Assembly: GCA_009777005.1 (NCBI GenBank) | Contig: WRMT01000084.1 | Coordinates: forward strand, 1-10,897 | Origin: Methanobrevibacter sp. | GTDB lineage: Archaea > Methanobacteriota > Methanobacteria > Methanobacteriales > Methanobacteriaceae | DNA length: 10,897 nt | Direction: 5' to 3' | Shown here: piece after piece, positions 6,227 through 10,897 of the stretch | How positions within the stretch are numbered: the first letter of the stretch is position 1 | Layout of the letters: every line of letters starts with the position of its first letter | Translations under genes and position numbers: made by a program | Notes under the pieces: generated by a model | The model's input: only the letters and a program-made list of their open reading frames with translations | Told to the model about the DNA's origin: nothing | Database searches by the model: none

Positions 6227-6725
6227 GAAAAATGAGATTCAAATATCCCAGTTCAAAGAAAAAAACCGTGGTAAAAAAGGGAGAATAAGCAAAAATGATA
6301 GAAAAAGACAAAAATATAGTAATAGAATAAAAAAGTTAAATAAAGAAAATAGATCACTTAGAGCTGAAATTCGTGAAAACAAATTGAAAATTAAAGAACT
6401 TAAAAAATACACAGATCAAATTTCATTAATGTTCAGGTCCAAAACTAAAAAAACTGCAATGAACAGATTCCAGAAATTACAAGATAAAATCGAAAAATTG
6501 CCTAAAGAAATCGCATCTTTTATCAAAAAACTATCCCAAGATATAGATAGTACACTAAATCATATTGAAAATGACTGTATTCCTAATACTAATAACAAAT
6601 TAGAAGGATTCTATAAAATAACTCTTCCAAGATATTTGAAAAAAACATTCAGAACAGATGAAGGATTAGATATAAGGCTCAGACTAAACAGAATACGATG
6701 GACTGAAAGAAATGTACTAACATAA
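6210..6725 (+). CDS. DDE transposase, C-terminal part (second frame)
   Basis: Frame of 171 residues from a GTG at 6210 (ATG at 6216 is also possible), overlapping the end of the first frame by 17 bases. Residues 1-110 are very basic and helical (KYSNRIKKLNKENRSLRAEI), predicted coiled coil, as in the insertion domain between the second and third catalytic acids of some transposases. Residues 124-168 close the core: PNTNNKLEGFYKITLPRYL contains the probable catalytic Glu132, followed by DIRLRLNRIRWTERN. It cannot transpose alone because both catalytic aspartates are in the other frame. It is open only back to 6204, so any frameshift must occur between 6204 and 6226. It ends five bases before the right inverted repeat. 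Confidence 0.8.
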   Translation: MKMIYEKNEIQISQFKEKNRGKKGRISKNDRKRQKYSNRIKKLNKENRSLRAEIRENKLKIKELKKYTDQISLMFRSKTKKTAMNRFQKLQDKIEKLPKEIASFIKKLSQDIDSTLNHIENDCIPNTNNKLEGFYKITLPRYLKKTFRTDEGLDIRLRLNRIRWTERNVLT

Positions 6726-6729
6726 AATA

Positions 6730-6762
6730 AAAATTTTTATCAGCAGGATTTTGAACAGTGCC
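6730..6762. repeat. IS right terminal inverted repeat
   Basis: Reads inward on the minus strand as GGCACTGTTCAAAATCCTGC, then GATA and A/T-rich sequence, matching the left end at 21 of the first 25 bases. It begins five bases after the transposase stop codon. Confidence 0.9.
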
Positions 6763-6769
6763 TTTGCTC
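6763..6769. repeat. Target-site duplication, right copy (TTTGCTC)
   Basis: Identical to 4949-4955 and directly adjacent to the right inverted repeat. Confidence 0.9.
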
Positions 6770-6888
6770 GATTTTGAAATATATTTATAAGTGTTTTGTC
6801 TAATTTCTGACAAACTTTTAGCTTTATTAAACTGTTTAATAAATGCAGTTTGTTCTTTTTTACTTAACAATCCAAAACCTTTAGGTAA
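6763..6888 (-). pseudogene. Linker of the MuF-toxin gene between MuF domain and IS
   Basis: In the same frame as the MuF fragment at 6892-7281 and separated from it only by TAG TAA (6894-6889), the minus strand reads LPKGFGLLSKKEQTAFIKQF, then NKAKSLSEIRQNTYKYISKS and SK before the IS. From there, skipping the IS and one duplication, it continues as LFDSRSVEIENEL in the severed toxin domain. This is the linker between the phage-type domain and the toxin. A TTG at 6870 is the only start-like codon, with no ribosome site, so I treat it as part of a broken gene and not as a separate one. Confidence 0.75.
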
Positions 6889-6891
6889 TTA

Positions 6892-7281
6892 CTATGCCTT
6901 TCCATCGGGTTTTAAAAGACTTTCTTTATAAGTATAATTATTTTCTGCTGAAGGTGTTCCACGAATAATATTAAGTTTTTTATTACCCTCTTCAATTCCA
7001 GAAACTGAACTTACTCCATTCTTATCTTTCGCTGTTTTAGTACTGTAAGCTGTAGTACAACGACAATTAGTATGTAAAGGAGGAAAATACTCCATATCCT
7101 CAATATCAAACCAAACAGTACCATACTTATAAATCTTAGCACATTTGGGACAGCAAGCAGGATCAGAGAGAACACTATAACTACGTGCTCCCATGTTAAG
7201 TTTAGCATTAACATAATCACTAAGGTTACTGGCTCTCATGGTCTCAGTTCGTGCTATTGCCATAGCACGTGTTTTACTCAA
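6892..7281 (-). CDS. Phage MuF-type head morphogenesis domain fragment (copy A)
   Basis: Longest surviving piece of the vehicle domain, 129 residues from a TTG; the frame is open back to 7371 and reads LRKIFVDSYKNKLVPRDIAK ahead of it. Diagnostic features of the Mu gpF / SPP1 gp7 family are the ARTET helix (AIARTETMRASN, residues 8-19) and the metal site Cys44, Cys47, His70, Cys73, Cys75 in DPACCPKCAKI...PPLHTNCRC. In phages this protein acts in early head assembly. In polymorphic toxin systems the same domain carries C-terminal toxins. Here it leads in frame, after TAG TAA, into the linker and JAB-like toxin. No portal, terminase or capsid gene is present, so this looks like a stand-alone toxin vehicle or prophage debris. 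The double stop and upstream shifts make it non-functional as a toxin carrier unless read through. Confidence 0.8.
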   Translation of the reverse strand: MSKTRAMAIARTETMRASNLSDYVNAKLNMGARSYSVLSDPACCPKCAKIYKYGTVWFDIEDMEYFPPLHTNCRCTTAYSTKTAKDKNGVSSVSGIEEGNKKLNIIRGTPSAENNYTYKESLLKPDGKA

Positions 7282-7600
7282 GCCTTGTATTTCAGATTGT
7301 AATTTTTTAGCTATGTCACGTGGAACTAATTTATTTTTATATGAGTCAACGAATATCTTTCTGAGATAATTTTAGAATCATTTTTATCAATGTCAAAGAG
7401 GATAGGTAGTTTAACTTTTAGGATTTTATAATCTCACTCCAATACCTCCTTGGAGAAATAACCCAGTTTAATCTTTTTATTTATGCATAAATGGTGTTTC
7501 CAAACTCTTCAAATTTTACTTCCTTTCATAAGTATTAATCGCCCGTTTTTGTTGTTGATAGCTATAACTAACCCAACAGGCAAGTTAAATGAATATAAAA
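7282..7600 (-). pseudogene. Decayed N-terminal part of the MuF gene (copy A)
   Basis: Upstream of 7281 the protein-like reading jumps between frames. Patches on the minus strand include SYQQQKRAINTYERK (~7570-7525), KFEEFGNTIYA then stop (~7520-7487), LNWVISPRRYWSEIIKS then stop (~7470-7420), VKLPILFDIDKNDSKIISER (~7416-7357), and LRKIFVDSYKN from 7365 in the final frame. At least one indel and several stops are needed to join them. 'RYWSEII' is the kind of motif found near the start of gp7-like proteins. This marks the original gene as roughly 240-280 residues of MuF part before the linker. Exact order of shifts is uncertain. An AAGGAGGT at about 7445-7452 lies inside these patches and is probably coincidental. 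Confidence 0.55.
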
Positions 7601-7796
7601 ATAGTTATTAGCTAAACTAAGTAAAATTTAATTAAATTAAAAAAATTAAAATTAATAAAGAAAAGTAATGTTAATCCCCTAAAAAAAATATTCTATGATA
7701 AAGTTTTTATGGATTTGGTACACAGGAGGTTAAAAATAGAAGACTGCAACATCCCAAGAAGAGTAGCTATCCTACTGGTAAAACAACCTACACAAG

Positions 7797-7892
7797 TCAT
7801 GAAAAATCTTTTCTTAGAGGATTAACATTACTTCCACATGAATTAGAATAGTATCTCATAATAGCTTTCGCTAATATAAGATTAAAAAACAT
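7797..7892 (-). pseudogene. Possible IS605-type tnpB 3'-end remnant, copy B
   Basis: Reads MFFNLILAKAIMRYYSNSCG then SNVNPLRKDFS and stop, aligned with copy A in the same frame with two replacement changes and one silent change over the shared part. It could be annotated as a 31-residue peptide because it opens with ATG, but there is no ribosome site and copy A lacks the ATG. The C-terminal 'NSCGSNVNP' tail suggests a TnpB end fragment. Tentative. Confidence 0.35.
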
Positions 7893-7930
7893 ATAGAAAA
7901 TAAATATATGATTAAGAATTTTTGGATTAA

Positions 7931-7970
7931 AAAAACCAACAACCCACTCATCATGAGGATTATTGGCTTA
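7931..7970 (-). terminator. Hairpin terminator after the copy-B immunity gene
   Basis: On the minus strand AAGCCAATAATCC pairs with GGGTTGTTGGTTT (13 positions including G-U pairs) around a TCATGATGAGT loop that can itself pair, followed by a T-run. Several bases differ from copy A while pairing is kept. It lies ~40 bases after the stop at 8008. Confidence 0.78.
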
Positions 7971-8007
7971 AATAAGTAAGTGAATTTAAAATAAAAAAAT
8001 AAATAAT

Positions 8008-8217
8008 TTATTCAAACAAATCTGGACGTCTTTCTCTCAAATCATTAAAATGAACAGGATTCTGTTCTTCTTCTAATTGTATGAACTCTTTTCTTTCTTC
8101 GCCCTTAAGTTCTTTTAAAACAAATATAATTTCTGATTCTTCATGAAAAGGTTCATAACGATCAATGAAACGAGGATTTTTAATAACCCACTCATTTAAA
8201 TTTATATTGCTTTTCAT
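8008..8217 (-). CDS. Small acidic protein, candidate immunity protein (copy B)
   Basis: Protein of 69 residues, strongly acidic in its second half (KELKGEERKEFIQLEEEQNP), ending HFNDLRERRPDLFE. No signal peptide or membrane segment. The ATG lies six bases after the toxin stop, and the Shine-Dalgarno AGAGGTGA overlaps that stop, so translation is coupled to the toxin. It is about half the length of the copy-A partner and shares little with it beyond a possible 'NP-x-HF-x-D' near the end. Partner divergence fits immunity proteins that match different toxins. It is cleanly intact although the module upstream is decayed, as expected if immunity is kept longer than the toxin or protects against sibling strains. 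The family is not recognised; the role is inferred from position. Confidence 0.68.
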   Translation of the reverse strand: MKSNINLNEWVIKNPRFIDRYEPFHEESEIIFVLKELKGEERKEFIQLEEEQNPVHFNDLRERRPDLFE

Positions 8218-8223
8218 GAAAAA

Positions 8224-9057
8224 TCACCTCTTTAACTTGTAGGGAGTATATTCAAATTTAATCCCATATTTATTAAATTGATTATTATAGTCTTCAACTA
8301 TAGTATTTATATTCTCTTTATAATATTTATATTTATCTTTTCTTATAATATTTTTAGGTAATTTTTTTCTTAGACGATTATCCAATGCTTTTTTCCCTAA
8401 ATCTTCGAACATAATATTCGCTTCATTTTTCAGATAAACCTTTTTCATTTTATCAAATCTTCTGAATGAATTTTTCATGTTCAACACACCATAATTTCCA
8501 GAAATGGTACTATTAATTATTTTATGATCTAATAAATGTAACATATCATCTGGATGAGGTAATGGTATGCCAGAAGTATGGTTATGTAACATATGTGGTG
8601 TTTTGACACCTCTACTTCCTCTTGAAATTAAAGAATTGCTTATACTTACATAAGATTCCCCACCTTTTGTTCTGTTTATTATTTTGGTTCTAGTCCCAGA
8701 TTCCCACAAGTGTTCAATAGAAGATCCTATAGTTTCTTTTATATGTCTTATAGTATTATCAACTAATACAGGATCATCATGGATTTTATTTAGATTTTCT
8801 TTTAAATCTTTAAAATCAATATTGTCCCTATCAAATACATCTTCATTAGTACCCTGTAAATAATCCATATATTCTGGATTTTTAATATCTCTAATTAGAA
8901 TTTTTTTCTTTAGTTGTTTTTGTAATGTAAGTATTAGTACACCTATAATTAGGATGCAAAGGATCAAAAACAAGCATATCATTAATATCAAATCACAATG
9001 TACCTTAACTTTAAATCCATGAATAATCCAGAAATCAAATAAAATCAAAAAGAACAT
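8224..9057 (-). CDS. MuF-linked toxin C-terminal domain with JAB-like motif (copy B), spurious N-terminus
   Basis: Open frame of 277 codons from ATG 9057, but residues 1 to about 53 (MFFLILFDFWIIHGF... and following hydrophobic run) are an out-of-frame reading of a decayed MuF domain, so the apparent membrane anchor is probably not real. The genuine part begins near residue 54 (IRDIKNPEYMDYLQG); an internal ATG at 8868 would give 214 residues. The core motif is HMLHNHTSGIPLPHPDDMLH with His158, His160 and Asp171, matching H-x-H-x(10)-D of JAB/MPN metal sites; the usual Ser position is His168. It aligns loosely with the copy-A domain ('HNH-x-SG' then 'D...M...I', later 'MKN'), so the two are diverged paralogues. 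A basic, lysine-rich tail follows. Candidate immunity gene follows after six bases. The activity is inferred from the motif and context only. Confidence 0.62.
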   Translation of the reverse strand: MFFLILFDFWIIHGFKVKVHCDLILMICLFLILCILIIGVLILTLQKQLKKKILIRDIKNPEYMDYLQGTNEDVFDRDNIDFKDLKENLNKIHDDPVLVDNTIRHIKETIGSSIEHLWESGTRTKIINRTKGGESYVSISNSLISRGSRGVKTPHMLHNHTSGIPLPHPDDMLHLLDHKIINSTISGNYGVLNMKNSFRRFDKMKKVYLKNEANIMFEDLGKKALDNRLRKKLPKNIIRKDKYKYYKENINTIVEDYNNQFNKYGIKFEYTPYKLKR

Positions 9058-9231
9058 TAGAACTACCTACCCCATATAAGCAGCATTAAGCTAATCACTT
9101 AAATTATTCGCATCAAGGTTTATCCTTAATATTAACCCTCCCCTAATCTTACTTAAACCTTGAATTTCTTTTGAAATTTTTAAGTTATTTCACTTATAGC
9201 TAAGTTCTAATTATAAATATTAATGAATGTT
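8895..9231 (-). pseudogene. Cryptic decayed MuF domain (copy B)
   Basis: Hidden in two frames, the minus strand aligns to the copy-A MuF fragment nearly end to end. From 9180 it reads KISKEIQGLSKIRGGL, then NNLSD-stop-LNAAYMG, matching SEIQGLSKTRAMAI and SNLSDYVNAKLNMG. After a one-base shift near 9065 it reads SNVLFDFI-stop, then GTL-stop-FDIND, then VFDPLHPNYRC (8968-8939) and TYITKTTKEKN, matching SVLSDP, GTVWFDIED, YFPPLHTNCRC and YSTKTAKDKN. Metal-binding Cys residues and the Trp codon are lost, mostly as if by C-to-T or G-to-A changes. A second shift near 8920 enters the toxin frame. The remnant seems to stop against the 3' end of the pilin gene at 9232. Confidence 0.78.
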
Positions 9232-9447
9232 TTAACTAAACTTTAAAGAAAGATTATTAAGTGAATCATCTAATTTATTTAGCTCTGCTGAACGTATTTC
9301 ATTTCCAACTCCTAACAAATAATCATTATAAAAGTAAACAGCTATTAAAACAATTATCATTATTCCACCTAGCAATAGTAGCATTTCAGCTCCTACTTGA
9401 CCTTTATCCTCATTTATAAATCGATTATACTCTTTATACATACTCAC
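9232..9447 (-). CDS. Class III signal peptide pilin-like protein
   Basis: Protein of 71 residues. After a short charged leader (MSMYKEYNRFINEDKG) comes QVGAEMLLLLGGIMIIVLIA: cleavage is expected between Gly16 and Gln17, with the conserved Glu21 at +5 and a single membrane helix at about 22-41. This QxGAExL arrangement is the archaeal class III signal peptide, processed by the dedicated peptidase EppA, and found in pilin-like proteins of methanogens. The remaining ~30 residues are a small helical head, so it is probably a minor or short pilin. GTG 9447 is chosen because AGGA lies five bases upstream; ATG 9441 is possible. It follows the TadC-like gene by 52 bases on the same strand, fitting a pilus assembly unit. 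Its 3' end is the junction with the decayed MuF array. Confidence 0.82.
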   Translation of the reverse strand: MSMYKEYNRFINEDKGQVGAEMLLLLGGIMIIVLIAVYFYNDYLLGVGNEIRSAELNKLDDSLNNLSLKFS

Positions 9448-9460
9448 ACTTATCCTACAT

Positions 9461-9480
9461 CTATAAATTATTTATATTAT
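9461..9480 (-). promoter_or_regulatory. Possible TATA box for the pilin gene
   Basis: On the minus strand the gap between the TadC-like and pilin genes contains ATAATATAAATAATTTATAG. A start about 26 bases downstream would fall almost at the GTG, giving a leaderless or very short leader. The pilin could therefore be made separately and in excess of the membrane protein. Confidence 0.25.
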
Positions 9481-9499
9481 CCATGCACACTTACCAGAA

Positions 9500-10432
9500 C
9501 TAGCTAAAATTCAGCAATCCTGAACCAAAATTGCTTATCACATAAAAAACTGAGTAAGCTACTATTGTTAAAGGAATTGAAAATTTTATTCCTTTTTTAA
9601 AATCACCATACATTATAAGACCTATTATTAATCCTGCTAAAACTGAATGAATTATTATATATGATCCTGCAGCTATGACTGCTGTTTCAATCAGTTCACT
9701 TCCTTTCCCTAAAGATATCATGAATGAGGAATATATTCCAATCATGCCAAGAGCAAAAGGAGCTGCAATAGCTGCTGAAATAACTAAAAAAAGTATTGCC
9801 ATCATAACACTAGCTTTTCGCTCTCGTTTTAAAGATAATATCACTCGTAAATCCTCAGAAACATTATCAATTATATCTGCAAGCCCTCCTCCACTTTTTC
9901 TTCCCTCTAATACGATTTTAAATGTTTTATCTAAATTACTTGAATTAAGACGACTGCTCATAGATAATATGGTTTCATCAAAATCTCTTCCCATTCTTAT
10001 TTCAATCACAGCTCTTCGAATTTCATCATATAAGGGTCCTGAACCATATTTAGACAAATCATCCATTGAATTTTCAAAACTTAGACCAACACGAAGCATT
10101 GAGGCAAGCTGTCTTAAAAAATCAGGTGCAGCTTTTTCAATATTTTCTCTTCTTTTTTCAATTTGGAGTGAAATATATCCAACTAAAACTCCTGGAGGAA
10201 TAGCTATTGCAAAAACAATAGCTAAAAATAAATCAAAGTTAAATATAATTGATAAACAAGAGAACAATACAGTTAAAAAAAGAATTATCAGTAATATAAT
10301 AGCTACGAGCTTTGAAGCTATTGTAAATATTCCGCTTTCTAATAATATTTCTTGAATCTTAATTAAAAAATTTTCAGAAATCTTATCTTCAATTATTTTT
10401 GCTAATGAATTTATTACTTTGTTAAAAATCAT
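9500..10432 (-). CDS. Type II secretion system F-domain (TadC/FlaJ-like) membrane protein
   Basis: Protein of 310 residues, the polytopic platform protein of archaeal type IV pilus systems. It anchors the assembly ATPase at the inner face of the membrane and helps insert pilin subunits. Predicted helices lie at about 35-60, 66-88, 207-235, 246-274 and 284-302. Between the second and third helices is the cytoplasmic T2SSF domain (about 103-205), with the recognisable APDFLRQLASMLRVGLSFEN, EIRMGRDFDETILSMSSR and GGGLADIIDNVSEDLR segments. The single F domain and length fit TadC-type proteins and are shorter than FlaJ. ATG with AAGGG about six bases upstream. It appears first in its transcription unit, since 465 bases of non-coding sequence lie upstream. 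The partner ATPase is not in the window. The class III pilin downstream is its likely substrate. Confidence 0.85.
   Translation of the reverse strand: MIFNKVINSLAKIIEDKISENFLIKIQEILLESGIFTIASKLVAIILLIILFLTVLFSCLSIIFNFDLFLAIVFAIAIPPGVLVGYISLQIEKRRENIEKAAPDFLRQLASMLRVGLSFENSMDDLSKYGSGPLYDEIRRAVIEIRMGRDFDETILSMSSRLNSSNLDKTFKIVLEGRKSGGGLADIIDNVSEDLRVILSLKRERKASVMMAILFLVISAAIAAPFALGMIGIYSSFMISLGKGSELIETAVIAAGSYIIIHSVLAGLIIGLIMYGDFKKGIKFSIPLTIVAYSVFYVISNFGSGLLNFS

Positions 10433-10897
<465 letters not shown>

Larger units (their letters stand above)
4956..6762 (+). mobile_element. Complete insertion sequence, 1807 bp, inserted in the MuF-toxin gene
   Basis: Bounded by imperfect inverted repeats that begin GGCAYTGTYYAAAAT when read inward: 21 of the first 25 positions are identical, and similarity extends to about 33 bases. 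Both ends abut the same TTTGCTC duplication. Inside are a ~340-base G/T-rich leader, a regulatory hairpin, and a DDE transposase in two overlapping frames that stops just before the right end. Deleting the IS plus one duplication joins minus-strand frames 6870-6763 and 4955-4220 without a shift. That proves the boundaries and that it landed in one coding gene. A perfect duplication and good ends indicate a fairly recent insertion. I do not assign the IS family; an N-terminal four-cysteine cluster and a long coiled-coil insertion are its distinguishing marks. Confidence 0.93.
7715..8000. repeat. Cassette-associated direct repeat, copy B
   Basis: Matches 3511-3795 along its whole length and occupies the same position, from the stop of the candidate immunity gene to ~293 bases beyond it. 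The most conserved stretch is around 7805-7890. Reading frames on the plus strand are broken between copies by single-base indels, so plus-strand protein coding is not conserved. Confidence 0.88.

Noticed and set aside
6679..6762. C-terminal part of a 63-codon minus-strand frame extending into the IS
   Set aside because: Beyond 6763 it reads through the inverted repeat and the transposase complement; only 6763-6888 belongs to the original gene.
7011..7220. Minus-strand frame of 69 codons with a hydrophobic product
   Set aside because: It overlaps the MuF fragment in another frame; the MuF frame carries the family's ARTET and Cys/His motifs.
7436..7452. AAGGAGGT followed by GTG on the minus strand, a textbook ribosome site
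   Set aside because: The GTG frame stops after three codons, and the purine run lies inside protein-like patches of the decayed MuF gene.
3511..8000. The two ~285-bp repeats as a CRISPR or attachment-site pair
   Set aside because: Only two long copies, no spacers of regular size, no integrase in the window; cassette duplication explains them better.
9675..10355. Open frame of 226 codons on the plus strand opposite the TadC-like gene
   Set aside because: Shadow of a gene with clear T2SSF motifs and membrane helices on the minus strand.

Overview
The window is about three-quarters A+T. It carries archaeal markers: a class III (QxGAE-type) pilin, an archaeal type II secretion/Tad membrane protein, an aldehyde dehydrogenase resembling methanogen lactaldehyde dehydrogenase, and a winged-helix protein resembling the archaeal HVO_A0114 family. 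Together these point to a host-associated member of Methanobacteriales, most likely Methanobrevibacter. This is inference from gene content and composition; no search was run.

Layout. Positions 1-353 are A+T-rich with a (TA)n tract. Positions 477-1168 (+) hold an overlapping two-gene operon that looks like a TumE/TumA-type toxin-antitoxin pair. Positions 1169-1826 are non-coding and contain a ~312-bp element bounded by long inverted repeats (MITE or IS remnant). Positions 1827-3239 (-) encode the aldehyde dehydrogenase. Positions ~3511-9231 (-) are a decaying two-copy array, described below. Positions 9232-10432 (-) encode a class III pilin and a TadC/FlaJ-like protein. Positions 10433-10897 are non-coding with poly-A tracts.

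The array is the interesting part. Each module reads, on the minus strand: phage Mu F-type (MuF) head-morphogenesis domain, then a C-terminal domain with a JAB/MPN-like HxH motif (putative toxin), then a small acidic protein 6 bases downstream (putative immunity), then a hairpin terminator, then a ~285-bp repeated segment that looks like the 3' end of an IS605-type tnpB. In the upstream module (9231-7715) the MuF part is a cryptic pseudogene; its frame is overprinted by a spurious hydrophobic N-terminus of the toxin ORF. In the downstream module (~7600-3511) the MuF part has frameshifts and a tandem TAG-TAA, and the gene is split by an 1807-bp insertion sequence (4956-6762). Removing the IS and one 7-bp target duplication restores the reading frame across the junction exactly. 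The window therefore shows an archaeal version of MuF-linked polymorphic toxin/immunity cassettes, duplicated and then degraded, with both candidate immunity genes still intact.

The IS has imperfect ~33-bp inverted ends, a DDE transposase split over two overlapping frames, and a perfect 11-bp hairpin that buries the ribosome binding site and has the start codon in its loop. A TATA-like box is placed so that the IS's own transcript should start inside the hairpin, whereas read-through transcripts would fold it.
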